Part shown: positions 37,988-47,299 of the stretch, in pieces
How the letters are laid out: every line of letters begins with the position of its first letter
How positions within the stretch are numbered: position 1 is the first letter of the stretch
NCBI GenBank assembly: GCA_030535975.1
Contig: JAUNQW010000003.1
Location: 1-64,000 of the forward strand
From: Atopococcus tabaci
Lineage (GTDB): Bacteria > Bacillota > Bacilli > Lactobacillales > Carnobacteriaceae_A
DNA: 64,000 nt
Direction of reading: 5' to 3'
Translations under genes and position numbers: made by a program
Notes under the pieces: generated by a model
What the model was told of the DNA's origin: nothing
The model's database searches: none
Seen by the model: only the letters and a program-made list of their open reading frames with translations

Positions 37988-39061
37988 ATGGAAAAAATAA
38001 AATTAAACCTGGTATCTAAAAAATACCCTAACCAAGAAGACTATGTCATTGAAAATTTAAATTTAAGCATTCAGGACAAGGAGTTTTTAGTCCTTGTCGG
38101 CCCATCTGGGTCAGGAAAATCCACCACTTTAAGGTTGATTGCAGGCTTAGAATCCATAACTTCCGGCGACTTACTTATTGACGATCAAATTAATAACGAT
38201 GTCCCATCAAAAGACCGAGACATTGCGATGGTTTTTCAAAATTATGCCCTTTTCCCCCATATGACTGTCGAAGAAAACATTGGATATGGCTTAAAAGTTA
38301 GAGGAGAAGAAAAAGAAAGCAGAAAAGAGAAAATCGCTGATGCAGCAGATGTTTTAGGTCTAACTCCTTATTTAAGCCGAAAACCTAAAGACCTTTCGGG
38401 TGGACAGATGCAGAGGGTAGCACTTGGACGGGCAATAGTAAGAGATGCTTCTATCTTTTTGATGGATGAGCCTTTATCTAACTTAGATGCTAAATTACGT
38501 TCTCAAATGAGAGAAGAAATAATACAACTTCATCAAAAACTTGGATCTACAGTCATTTATGTCACCCACGATCAAGAAGAAGCCATGACCATGGCAGATC
38601 GTATTGTTGTCATGGATCAAGGTAGAATTATGCAGATTGGCAGTCCTTCAGAAATTTATAACCATCCTCAAAATACTTTTGTAGCTAATTTCATGGGATC
38701 ACCAGAAATGAATATGTTTGATGCAGTCATTACGAAAGAGATGATTCAGTTCGATCATCACACCCTTAAACAAACTGATTTGCTTTTTCAAAAAGATTCT
38801 GAAGAAAGAGAAATCATATTTGCTATTCGTCCGGAAAATATTTCAGAAGTCCCTAAAGAACAGGCCGACGTTATTTCAACAATTTCTTTTGTTGAAATAA
38901 CCGGGGCTGATAGTTTTGTTCATGTGGAATTTGGAGATTCTACATTGATTTACCGATCGCACCCATCTATCCAATCTAAGCGGGGTGACTTAGTAGGCCT
39001 CAGCTTCGATCTCAAAAAAGCACATCTCTTTAGCAGAGAATCTGGAAAATTGATTCATTAA
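37988..39061 (+). CDS. Carbohydrate ABC importer ATPase (MsmK/UgpC type)
   Basis: This 357-residue ATPase carries Walker A ([10 protein letters not shown]), signature LSGGQMQR, Walker B (IFLMDEP) and H-loop (THD), followed by a TOBE/MOI regulatory domain (about 240-350). It is transcribed divergently from the permease operon and ends at a shared terminator with pdp. It most likely energises the neighbouring MalFG-type permeases. ATPases of this class may also serve several importers. Confidence 0.9.
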   Translation: MEKIKLNLVSKKYPNQEDYVIENLNLSIQDKEFLVLVGPSGSGKSTTLRLIAGLESITSGDLLIDDQINNDVPSKDRDIAMVFQNYALFPHMTVEENIGYGLKVRGEEKESRKEKIADAADVLGLTPYLSRKPKDLSGGQMQRVALGRAIVRDASIFLMDEPLSNLDAKLRSQMREEIIQLHQKLGSTVIYVTHDQEEAMTMADRIVVMDQGRIMQIGSPSEIYNHPQNTFVANFMGSPEMNMFDAVITKEMIQFDHHTLKQTDLLFQKDSEEREIIFAIRPENISEVPKEQADVISTISFVEITGADSFVHVEFGDSTLIYRSHPSIQSKRGDLVGLSFDLKKAHLFSRESGKLIH

Positions 39062-39107
39062 ATTTATTAATAAATATATCCTTCAACCTATTTCTTTTGA
39101 GCAATAT

Positions 39108-39148
39108 AAAAAAGACAAGACATCTTTTGAGATGAATTGTCTTTTTTG
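39108..39148. terminator. Bidirectional terminator between the ABC ATPase gene and pdp
   Basis: AAAAAGACAA and TTGTCTTTTT arms enclose a second ATCT/AGAT stem; T-runs occur on both strands between convergent genes. Confidence 0.87.
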
Positions 39149-39158
39149 TTGTCTTCAT

Positions 39159-40463
39159 TTAATCTATCGTCTTATGAATCAGCTTATTTGGACTGGCTAT
39201 CCAATTAATACGGATTGCTTGCTGTAAAAGATCTTGAATACCTTCCAATTCATCGTCGGATTTATTCGTATGAAGAACAGCTATAATCTCTCCTTCTTTT
39301 ACAGAATCGCCTACTTTTTTATTAAGGACAAGTCCTGCAGTAAGATCAATCTCATCTTTTAAGGTTTCTCGTCCAGCCCCTAATATTTGAGCAATGTGTC
39401 CAATATCTAAAGCATTAATTTCAGAAATCTTACCATCTTTAGTAGCTTCAAGCTTAATTTGTCTGCCAGCAATATCGAATTTTTCAGGATGATCGATGTA
39501 GGATGCATCTCCACCTTGCTTTGCAACCATTTCTTTAAACTTTTCTAAGGCTTTACCATTATGGATCTGCTCTTCAATTAAAGAACGGGAGTCCTCGATA
39601 CTTTCACCAATCCCAGCTAAGAAAGCCATGTGACTGGCTAAAACTAAGCTTAGTTCTGTTAAATCTTCAGGTCCATGACCCTTCAGAGTATCAATCGCCT
39701 CTTTAACCTCTAAAATATTCCCAACAGCATATCCTAATGGCTGAGACATATCAGAAATAACAGCTGTCATTTTACGACCCACATTCTTTCCTATACTCAT
39801 CATAGTTTGTGCCAGTTTATTGGCCTCTTTCACTGACTTCATAAAGGCACCTTCACCGACTTTAACATCCAGCACAATTCCTTCAGCCCCGGAGGCTAAT
39901 TTTTTGCTCATAATTGAAGAAGCAATTAAAGGGATCGCCTCTACTGTGCTTGTTACATCACGTAAAGCATATATTTTTTTATCTGCTGGTGCTAAATCAC
40001 CTGTCTGTCCGACAAGGGCGCAGTGTATATCATTGACTTGTTGGATAAAAGAATTTTCACTTAATTCAACTTGATAGCCTGGTATGGATTCTAATTTATC
40101 GATAGTCCCTCCCGTGTGCCCTAAGCTGCGCCCGCTCATCTTAGGTACATAAGCACCTACACTGGCTACAAGAGGGACTAAGATAAATGTAGTGGTATCT
40201 CCCACCCCGCCTGTTGAATGCTTGTCCACTGTAAAACCATCTATATTTGAAAAATCAATCTGATCCCCTGACTCAGCCATTGCCTCTGTCAGATGAGTCA
40301 GCTCAATTTCTTCCATCCCATTAAAATAAATAGCCATCAGCATAGCGCTCATTTGATAGTCAGGAATATTTCCACGAGTATATTCTGAAACCATCCAATG
40401 AAGCTCATTTTCAGCAAGCATTTCTTTCTGCTGCTTTTTGTGAATTAATTCAATCATGCGCAT
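39159..40463 (-). CDS. pdp: Pyrimidine-nucleoside phosphorylase
   Basis: It cleaves uridine, deoxyuridine or thymidine with phosphate. The nucleoside phosphorylase signature SGRSLGHTGGTIDKLESIPG is complete, and KHSTGGVGDTTT forms the phosphate site. The length of 434 is typical. GGAGAGG lies 9 nt upstream of the start. With the nucleoside hydrolase at the left end of the window, it points to active nucleoside salvage. Confidence 0.94.
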   Translation of the reverse strand: MRMIELIHKKQQKEMLAENELHWMVSEYTRGNIPDYQMSAMLMAIYFNGMEEIELTHLTEAMAESGDQIDFSNIDGFTVDKHSTGGVGDTTTFILVPLVASVGAYVPKMSGRSLGHTGGTIDKLESIPGYQVELSENSFIQQVNDIHCALVGQTGDLAPADKKIYALRDVTSTVEAIPLIASSIMSKKLASGAEGIVLDVKVGEGAFMKSVKEANKLAQTMMSIGKNVGRKMTAVISDMSQPLGYAVGNILEVKEAIDTLKGHGPEDLTELSLVLASHMAFLAGIGESIEDSRSLIEEQIHNGKALEKFKEMVAKQGGDASYIDHPEKFDIAGRQIKLEATKDGKISEINALDIGHIAQILGAGRETLKDEIDLTAGLVLNKKVGDSVKEGEIIAVLHTNKSDDELEGIQDLLQQAIRINWIASPNKLIHKTID

Positions 40464-40510
40464 GATTAGTGTCCTCTCCCTAAGTGTTATATAGTCAAGT
40501 ATTACTCTAT

Positions 40511-41059
40511 TTAATTGTAAGCAGCTCTTTCTCCGCCAATCTTTTTAGGACGGCGTCTTACAGCAGTTAAGTGAGCTGATCCTACTTCTTTAATTTTTAA
40601 TCTAACAGGTACAGCTACGTGCTTAATGTGCATTCCGATAAAAGTATCGCCAATATCTAAACCAGCATCTGCTTGGATAAATTCTACTTCGACCGGATCA
40701 TCAAACAGCTTACAGGCAGCTATGGAACTTGACCCTCCAGCATCCAACTGCGGAATAACATCTACAATTTCAAAGCCTTTATCGAGAGCGACCTGTCTTT
40801 CAACTACACACGCCCGGTTTATATGTTCGCAGCCTTGAACCGCGAGATGGATACCCTGTGGATTAAGCTGCTGCATGATTTCTTCCACCACCACTTCACC
40901 AATTTCTTGATTGGATCCTTTACCTATATGTTCTCCTTGAACTTCACTTGAACTCATTCCCAGCACAAAAAGATCATCTTCATTAAGTTGAGCGACTGAT
41001 AAGAGCTCTTTTACGGCCTCTTGAACTTGATTTTTAATATTTTCAATCATTTTTTTCAA
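40511..41059 (-). CDS. DUF436 family protein (YwlG type)
   Basis: This 182-residue protein matches the YwlG/TIGR01440 group: EVQGEHIGKGSNQEIG, the GCEHINRACVVER segment and IGDTFIGMHIKHVAVPVR. The fold resembles aminoglycoside acetyltransferases but no activity is established. It lies between comGB and pdp, with 72 bp free on the comGB side. Confidence 0.85.
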   Translation of the reverse strand: MKKMIENIKNQVQEAVKELLSVAQLNEDDLFVLGMSSSEVQGEHIGKGSNQEIGEVVVEEIMQQLNPQGIHLAVQGCEHINRACVVERQVALDKGFEIVDVIPQLDAGGSSSIAACKLFDDPVEVEFIQADAGLDIGDTFIGMHIKHVAVPVRLKIKEVGSAHLTAVRRRPKKIGGERAAYN

Positions 41060-41132
41060 CCCTTTCTTTTGTACCTAGTCTCCCTTTATTATAACTCAAA
41101 TTCATCATAATACCTATAATAGTTAGCGACAT

Positions 41133-42185
41133 CTAAAGTTGATCCATAAATGAAAACATAGGCAAAAGCATGGAGCCATAGATAATAACGATGAGGAGAG
41201 CAATGATGATAAATAAAACAGGCTGGATATATCGAAAGAGCTTTTGGACTCTTTCATTCAGCTGAGCCAGACATTGCTGAGCATAGAGATCCAAGCTGTC
41301 AGCTAAGCTTCCAATTTTTTGACCGTGCATCACGATAGCAGAAAACTCATCATTAAAAAAGGAAAACTGCTTAATAATTTCAGACAAGGTCTTTCCTTCT
41401 AGGAGCCCTACTTCTAATATCTGTCCGATTTCTTGCATCATGAGGGTCGTTTGGTCTTCCTGCATAATAGAAACTATGGTCTGCATGCTTAAACCTGAAT
41501 TTAACAGACTGCTCCATTCCTTAGCAAAACGGTAGCTGTAAAACTGTATAAATAAACTCCCAATAATCGGAAAAGAAGTCAATAGATCAGCTGTTTTAAG
41601 AACCGACTGTCGTTTTTGATAGATTTTCAAAAAGCAGATTGACGATAATAAAAGGAGAGCACTCAAAATAATTAGATGAGGGGAATATTGAATAAATAAA
41701 ATAGCCAGCTGTGCTAAACCCGCTTCTGCATCAACCATACTTTTCATTTGCGGCAGCAAAAACAAACGCATGGCAAACAGCATGCCTACCATAAAAAAAA
41801 TCAAAAAAATGGGATAGGAGAGCAAAGACTGCAAATCTTTTTCTCGGTCGCGTTCACTTTGTAATTGCTGTCCACAACTTTGTAAAGCTTCAGCAATCTT
41901 TCCCTGTTGATGAGCAAAGTAGATTTGGGAAGTTATCCAATCCGGGAAGTCAAGAGCTTTTAAGGCAGCGTCTAAACCTCGTCCTTCAGCTAAACACAAG
42001 GAAACTTCTTTTATCCATGCTCCTTCATCTTTTAAAAGTATTTCTAAAAATCCTAAAGCATCTTTCATTGAAAAACCCTCAGCTAATAATTGACCCAGCA
42101 TACTTAAGAACTTAATTTGCAGGGTAATAGGTATTTGTTTTGGGAATAGCGAAGTGGTCAAAAGTTTTTTGATCGATATAGTCAT
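41133..42185 (-). CDS. comGB: ComGB, competence pseudopilus assembly membrane protein
   Basis: This 350-residue GspF-like polytopic protein has two related cytoplasmic halves (GQLLAEGFSMKDAL and WSSLLNSGLSMQTIV) each followed by membrane segments, ending in a last helix. It overlaps comGA by 74 bp. It is followed by an unrelated gene (DUF436) instead of comGC. Confidence 0.88.
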   Translation of the reverse strand: MTISIKKLLTTSLFPKQIPITLQIKFLSMLGQLLAEGFSMKDALGFLEILLKDEGAWIKEVSLCLAEGRGLDAALKALDFPDWITSQIYFAHQQGKIAEALQSCGQQLQSERDREKDLQSLLSYPIFLIFFMVGMLFAMRLFLLPQMKSMVDAEAGLAQLAILFIQYSPHLIILSALLLLSSICFLKIYQKRQSVLKTADLLTSFPIIGSLFIQFYSYRFAKEWSSLLNSGLSMQTIVSIMQEDQTTLMMQEIGQILEVGLLEGKTLSEIIKQFSFFNDEFSAIVMHGQKIGSLADSLDLYAQQCLAQLNERVQKLFRYIQPVLFIIIALLIVIIYGSMLLPMFSFMDQL

Positions 42186-43200
42186 TTTCTAGCGCCTTTC
42201 CTAGCCAGCTGTTAAAAGTCAGTAAATCCTCCTGAAGTGGATCATTTATTTTTTCTAAAGCCCTTCCCTGTCTCACGTCAAAAAGGACCGCTTGCTTTTG
42301 ATCTACTGCTATGTGTTGACAGCTTAGAAGTGAGTTATCTTTGCATTGTTTACAGTAACGGGGCAGCATCTTTTGGAAGACGATGCCGATCAAGACTTGA
42401 GCTATTAACTGCTTAGAAACCCCTAATTCTGCTAAACGCGGCAGGACTCCTTCAGCATTTTTGGCATGGATGGTCGCTAAGATTAAGTGCCCAGTTAACG
42501 CGGCTCGAATCACTGCATTCGCTGTCTCTTCGTCTCTAATTTCCCCGACAATGATAATATCAGGATGATGTCTCAAACTTTGTTTAAGCAGAGATTCATA
42601 GGTGATGCCGGCTTGATTATTCACTTGTATCTGTAAAAAATTGACTTCTTCTATCTCCACAGGATCTTCAATACAAATCACATTTTTGGCTAGACTTTGA
42701 TTTTCATTACGTATCAATTGATACATAGTTGTCGTCTTTCCCGAACCTACAGGGCCTGAAAATAGAATTAGACCGCTTTGATACTTTACTAACCGCTCTA
42801 AATCATCAATGACTGGTGGAAAAAAGGAAAAACTTCTTAAGTCTATGGTTTCTATCGGATTAAGAATACGTATCACTAAAGATTCATTGGCGTGAAAGTT
42901 TGTCATCGTTGAAAAACGAAGATCACGCTCTTGATCTTTGAGCGTTATTTTGTATGAACCACTTTGCGGACGCCGGTGCTCACCTACATCCATGTTGCCT
43001 AAATATTTAAAGTAGGCAACCAGTCTTTGACCTTCCTCACCTGTTAAATGACGAATAGCTTTTAAGTATTGACTTGTTCTTAAATAAACAATATATTCTC
43101 CAGACTCCGGGAGTATATGTATATCATTCGAATGAATCTTGACAGCTTCACCAATAATGTCCTGAGCAATTTCTTCGATGGTTGGAGTATCTTTTTTCAT
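42112..43200 (-). CDS. comGA: ComGA, competence pseudopilus assembly ATPase
   Basis: This secretion-type ATPase has Walker A (GPVGSGKTTT), the Asp box (ICIEDPVE), the Walker B/His-box region (IIVGEIRDEETA; GHLILATIHAK) and a cysteine pair CKQC near residue 290. The length of 362 is typical. It has AGAGGTGAC ahead of its ATG. It forms a two-gene unit with comGB. Confidence 0.92.
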   Translation of the reverse strand: MKKDTPTIEEIAQDIIGEAVKIHSNDIHILPESGEYIVYLRTSQYLKAIRHLTGEEGQRLVAYFKYLGNMDVGEHRRPQSGSYKITLKDQERDLRFSTMTNFHANESLVIRILNPIETIDLRSFSFFPPVIDDLERLVKYQSGLILFSGPVGSGKTTTMYQLIRNENQSLAKNVICIEDPVEIEEVNFLQIQVNNQAGITYESLLKQSLRHHPDIIIVGEIRDEETANAVIRAALTGHLILATIHAKNAEGVLPRLAELGVSKQLIAQVLIGIVFQKMLPRYCKQCKDNSLLSCQHIAVDQKQAVLFDVRQGRALEKINDPLQEDLLTFNSWLGKALENDYIDQKTFDHFAIPKTNTYYPAN

Positions 43201-43291
43201 AAAGTCACCTCTTATAAACCATACGTATTCAAGTTCATTAATTTTTATTTAAAATAAAAAAGCTCTCAACTTTCTGAAAGCTCTTAACTAT

Positions 43292-43999
43292 CTAGATTTC
43301 AAAATTACTATCTTCGTATTTTATATCCATCCGATCTCGGTAAGTTTCCATCTTAGATTGGAAAATCTCGCTGCTGCTCGGTGGAGTGAAGGAGATGGCA
43401 TTTGCACCAGCCTGAATAGTTGCCAAGATATGCTCTTCTTTTTTTCCGCCTGTAGCAATAATAGGAATTTCAGGATACGATTTACGAATCTTTTTAACGA
43501 GTTCATTGGTTTCTCTGCCACCAGAGACATTCAATATTTGCACTCCTGCTTTAAGTCTCTTCTCAATATCAGTGTACTCAGAGATGACCGTATATACGAT
43601 TGGTATATCACACACTTCATTAATCATTTCAAGCGTCTCCACTGTCGTTTGTGCATTGACCACAACACCCATCGCTCCAATAGACTCTGCAAACATAGCC
43701 ATATTAGCCGACCGGCTGCCTGAGGTCACCCCTCCCCCTACACCTGCCAGTATAGGTACTTGTGAAGCCGTCCGGATGGCTTGAATAATATTTGAACTCG
43801 GTGTAAAAGGATAAACAGCCAAGACGCCGTCTGCATTAGTATAAGCAATAGTTGCTACATCTGTAGAGTAAATAAAAGACTTAAATCGCTGCCCGTTAAT
43901 AATGATACCAGAAGCTTCTCTAATCACTTCTGGCTTTTGAATCATGGACAAGTCTTGACGCAGTCTGGAATTTACTTCAGGTCTAAATTTTCCTGACAT
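43292..43999 (-). CDS. TIM-barrel protein of unknown function
   Basis: This 235-residue protein looks like a phosphate-binding TIM barrel: GVGGGVTSGSRSANMA, VVNAQTTVETLE, ILNVSGGRETNE and the C-terminal IIATGGKKEEHI / GANAISFTPPS elements correspond to strands and phosphate loops of such barrels. Lactobacillales relatives are usually labelled only as hydrolase. Its reaction is not known. It has a GGAGG site and stands between yebC and comGA. Confidence 0.7.
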   Translation of the reverse strand: MSGKFRPEVNSRLRQDLSMIQKPEVIREASGIIINGQRFKSFIYSTDVATIAYTNADGVLAVYPFTPSSNIIQAIRTASQVPILAGVGGGVTSGSRSANMAMFAESIGAMGVVVNAQTTVETLEMINEVCDIPIVYTVISEYTDIEKRLKAGVQILNVSGGRETNELVKKIRKSYPEIPIIATGGKKEEHILATIQAGANAISFTPPSSSEIFQSKMETYRDRMDIKYEDSNFEI

Positions 44000-44035
44000 A
44001 TTTCGCCTCCTAAAATAGTTATTTAATTATATTCA

Positions 44036-44764
44036 TTAACTTAATTCAGCATTATGATAAACTTCGTTTACATCATCGTCATCTTCCAGAACGTCGATCA
44101 GTTTTTCGATAACATTTTGGGTTTCCTTATCAATTTCAACGGTATTTTGAGGAACATAAGTTAATTGTGCTTCTTCAAATTTATAGCCTTCTTCTTGCAA
44201 AGCATTGCGAACTTTTGCGAAGTCTTTCGGATCACTGTAAATTTCAAAAACATCTTCTGACGTTTCTATATCTTCGGCTCCAGCATCTAAAGCACTCATT
44301 AACATCGTGTCTTCATCCACATCTAAATCCTCACGCAAAACAGCAAAATAACCTTTTTGATCGAACATATAACTGACAGACCCTTTACTGCCCAAATTAC
44401 TTTCATTTTTAGTAAAGGCAGCACGCACATTAGCACTCGTGCGGTTTGCATTATCTGTTAGGCCATCCACTAAAACCGCAACCCCGCCAGGCCCATAACC
44501 TTCATATAAGACCGCATGATAATCTTCACCTGCGCCGGCATTTGTAGCCTTGGCAATCGCACGATCAATATTATCTTTAGGCATATTTTGGGCACGGGCG
44601 TCTTCTACTGCAGAACGCAGGGCGGCATTATCTTCTGTATCAGGGCCGCCATCTTTAGCCGCCTGATAAATTTCTTTTGATAATTTTTGAAAGATTTTCC
44701 CGCGTTTGGCATCTTGTGCACCTTTGCGTTGTTTGATATTATTCCACTTCGAATGTCCAGCCAT
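44036..44764 (-). CDS. yebC: YebC/PmpR/TACO1-family protein
   Basis: The N-terminus MAGHSKWNNIKQRKGAQDAK is diagnostic; the body contains YEGYGPGGVA and ends in an acidic DVLEDDDDVNEVYHN tail. Members act as transcription regulators or as translation factors easing ribosome stalling. I place the start at 44764 behind GAGGAAG; the ORF runs to 44794 without support. This gives 242 residues, as expected. Confidence 0.95.
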   Translation of the reverse strand: MAGHSKWNNIKQRKGAQDAKRGKIFQKLSKEIYQAAKDGGPDTEDNAALRSAVEDARAQNMPKDNIDRAIAKATNAGAGEDYHAVLYEGYGPGGVAVLVDGLTDNANRTSANVRAAFTKNESNLGSKGSVSYMFDQKGYFAVLREDLDVDEDTMLMSALDAGAEDIETSEDVFEIYSDPKDFAKVRNALQEEGYKFEEAQLTYVPQNTVEIDKETQNVIEKLIDVLEDDDDVNEVYHNAELS

Positions 44765-44885
44765 TCTTATCACTTCCTCGTTAAAAATTCTCATTAACCT
44801 TTTATATTATACATAAAGCACAATAATTTTACAATTTGACTCTAATGGCGAACTTCTTTTATTTTAGATTTATCAGATCCGAAAA

Positions 44886-45620
44886 CTAGAGTACCTTTTC
44901 TAAAAACTCTCTTGTTCTTTCATTTTCTGGATGGTTAAAAATTTGTTCAGGTGAGCCTTGCTCGATAATATAGCCTTCATCTATAAATAAAACTCGATCA
45001 GCTACTTCCCGGGCAAAGCCCATCTCATGAGTTACGACTACCATGGTCATCCCTGTTTGAGCCAATCCCTGCATAACCGCTAATACTTCTCCTACCATCT
45101 CCGGGTCTAAAGCTGAAGTCGGCTCATCAAACAACATGACATCAGGCTCCATCATTAAAGCACGGGCGATCGCCACGCGCTGCTGCTGCCCTCCTGATAA
45201 GCTGCTTGGGTAAGCATCAGCCTTATCTGAAAGCCCAACTTGCTTCAGCAATCGATGTCCTCTTTCTACTGCCTTTTCTTTAGACTCATTTTTAGCTTCC
45301 ATGGGAGCTAAAATCAAGTTTTCCATCACTGTCTTATGTGGGAAAAGATTAAAACTTTGAAAAACCATACCCATCTCTTCCCGCACTTTATTTAATTCTT
45401 TCTCTGAGTACTGGGTAATATCATCATTCTTAAAGATGATTGAACCGCTCGTGGGTTTTTCTAATAAGTTCATACATCTTAAATAAGTACTCTTTCCAGA
45501 GCCGGAGGGACCTATGACACAGACGACTTCACCAGAATGTACTTCTTCTGAGATACCTTTCAAAACTTCATTTTCATCAAAAGATTTTGTTAAATTTTTA
45601 ATCTCTAAAATTTCAGACAT
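44886..45620 (-). CDS. Polar amino-acid ABC importer ATPase (GlnQ type)
   Basis: This 244-residue ATPase carries Walker A ([12 protein letters not shown]), signature LSGGQQQR, Walker B (VMLFDEP) and H-loop ([14 protein letters not shown]), with the C-terminal [18 protein letters not shown] typical of GlnQ/HisP relatives. No permease or binding protein is adjacent; the amino-acid substrate is unknown. Supply of glycine or another amino acid to the neighbouring glycine reductase island would be speculative. Confidence 0.92.
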   Translation of the reverse strand: MSEILEIKNLTKSFDENEVLKGISEEVHSGEVVCVIGPSGSGKSTYLRCMNLLEKPTSGSIIFKNDDITQYSEKELNKVREEMGMVFQSFNLFPHKTVMENLILAPMEAKNESKEKAVERGHRLLKQVGLSDKADAYPSSLSGGQQQRVAIARALMMEPDVMLFDEPTSALDPEMVGEVLAVMQGLAQTGMTMVVVTHEMGFAREVADRVLFIDEGYIIEQGSPEQIFNHPENERTREFLEKVL

Positions 45621-45816
45621 ATATATTCTCCTTTTTCCATCTATCTTATCTTGGCATTATACTATATATTGGTTATTTATACAATTATTTATCAGCTTCT
45701 GTATATATAAATCAACGTAATATATATATATTATATGTCTTGTTTCTTCAAGAATCAAAGTCTTATTCTTTTCCTCTATGATATAATTAAAGAGATACAG
45801 TGAAAGGACTGAGCAT

Positions 45817-46962
45817 ATGATTTATTTAGATAATGGTGCGACCACCTTAAAGAAGCCCGATGTAGTTATAGAAGCTGTCACTGACGCTCTTACCCACTTA
45901 GGAAATGCAGGCCGGGGGGCAACGGACGAATCACTCGAAACCTCACGAGTTGTTTTTCAATGTCGATACAACTTAGCGCAACTGATCAATGCAGAATCCG
46001 CCAATCAAATTGCTTTTACACTTAATGCTACAGAGTCTTTAAATGCAGCAATTTTCGGCTTATTTGAACCGGGTGATCACGTGATCACATCCGTCATGGA
46101 ACATAATTCTGTGCTGAGACCCTTACAAGAACTGATAGATTTGGGCTTGGAAGTGACCTATTTGGATGTGAATGATCAGGCCTGCGTGAGTTCAAAAGAT
46201 ATAGAAGAAGCTATTCAACCTCATACTAAAGGGGTCATACTTACTCACGCTTCAAACTTAACAGGGAATATGAATCCTATCGATGATATTGCCAAGGTTA
46301 CACAGGCCCATCAACTCACATTGATCGTCGACGCTTCTCAATCGATAGGAGAGCATCCTATTGATGTCCAACAATCAGGAATTGACGTCCTCTGTTTTAC
46401 AGGGCACAAAGGATTAATGGGACCTCAAGGAACAGGAGGAATTTACGTCCGTCAAGGAATAGATATCAAACCTCTAAAAGTAGGTGGAACCGGGACTCAG
46501 ACTTTCGATGCCCACCATCCACGACAAATGCCGACCGTTTTAGAAGCTGGAACATTAAACGGTCATGGGATTGCAGGATTAAATGCAGCGGTAGAGTATA
46601 TTTTAGAAGAAAGTGTTGAAGATATTTCTGCTTTATTAACTGATCTTACTTATTACTTTTACGACAGAGTAAAAGTAATCGCTGGTGTCAAAGTTTATGG
46701 CCATTTTGATAAAGATATACCAAGAACACCTATCATTTCAATTAATATTGGAAATTTAGACTCATCAGAAGTTGCTAATATCTTATCCGAAGACTACAAT
46801 ATAGCAGTAAGAGCGGGCGGGCACTGCGCCCCAAAAATGCACCAATCTTTGGGAACAGAAAAACATGGAGTTGTTCGATTCAGCCTCTCTATTTTTAATA
46901 ATAAAGAAGAACTGGATGCGGCTATACATGCTGTAGAAGAAATTTCAGAAAAATATCTATAA
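45817..46962 (+). CDS. Cysteine desulfurase-like PLP enzyme (EF2568/TIGR01977 type)
   Basis: This class V aminotransferase-fold enzyme of 381 residues binds PLP through the lysine in CFTGHKGLMGPQG and has the persulfide-forming cysteine in RAGGHCAPKMHQ. This subgroup tends to occur with selenium-use genes, and here it stands next to yedE, DUF3343, grd and sel genes. A role in delivering selenide or reduced selenium (selenocysteine-lyase-like), or in sulfur insertion, is plausible but inferred. It is the only plus-strand gene in the island and has its own terminator. Confidence 0.85.
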   Translation: MIYLDNGATTLKKPDVVIEAVTDALTHLGNAGRGATDESLETSRVVFQCRYNLAQLINAESANQIAFTLNATESLNAAIFGLFEPGDHVITSVMEHNSVLRPLQELIDLGLEVTYLDVNDQACVSSKDIEEAIQPHTKGVILTHASNLTGNMNPIDDIAKVTQAHQLTLIVDASQSIGEHPIDVQQSGIDVLCFTGHKGLMGPQGTGGIYVRQGIDIKPLKVGGTGTQTFDAHHPRQMPTVLEAGTLNGHGIAGLNAAVEYILEESVEDISALLTDLTYYFYDRVKVIAGVKVYGHFDKDIPRTPIISINIGNLDSSEVANILSEDYNIAVRAGGHCAPKMHQSLGTEKHGVVRFSLSIFNNKEELDAAIHAVEEISEKYL

Positions 46963-46978
46963 CTTAATAAAAGAAATA

Positions 46979-47034
46979 AATCCCCATGTTCTGAATGGAC
47001 ATCAAGAGTCTGTTCAGAACATGTGGATTTTTTA
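46979..47034. terminator. Terminator between the desulfurase gene and DUF3343 gene
   Basis: A long stem (CATGTTCTGAA and TTCAGAACATG) with an extended base and T-run lies between convergent genes. Confidence 0.88.
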
Positions 47035-47047
47035 TAGTTAATGTTTT

Positions 47048-47299
47048 TTAGTGAATCATTATTTTTTCGTGAGAAATATCATTTTCTAAAATCAGACCTT
47101 TAGCTTCTTCTTCAGTCTCCACCGGCCCGCGCCAGGCTAAACCGCAGCCAGCGGTTAAAAAAGATGGGGCAGACACTAATTTACCCTTAAGGCCAGCCCC
47201 TTTAAAAAACTTTTCGGCCATGAAAGCATGGTTGGTTTCTTCAAAAAATATATAAAGATAGTTACTATTACTCTTTTTTCTAAACACTTTGTTCCGCAC
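47048..47299 (-). CDS. DUF3343 protein, putative selenium/sulfur carrier (copy 1)
   Basis: This small protein of about 83 residues shows the DUF3343 pattern: an aromatic beta strand (YLYIFFEETNHAFMAEKFF), then SAPSFLTAGCGLAWRG with a conserved Cys-Gly. The family is linked by comparative genomics to selenium metabolism and to YedE. I use the GTG at 47299, which has AAGGAAG 6 nt upstream and overlaps the end of yedE; the TTG at 47305 is too close to that site. It is cotranscribed with yedE. A carrier role is proposed in the field, not proven. Confidence 0.8.
   Translation of the reverse strand: MRNKVFRKKSNSNYLYIFFEETNHAFMAEKFFKGAGLKGKLVSAPSFLTAGCGLAWRGPVETEEEAKGLILENDISHEKIMIH

Noticed and set aside
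43256-43290. Terminator between the TIM-barrel gene and comGA
   Set aside because: The AGCTCT copies are direct repeats rather than an inverted pair and only a very small hairpin can form; not convincing.
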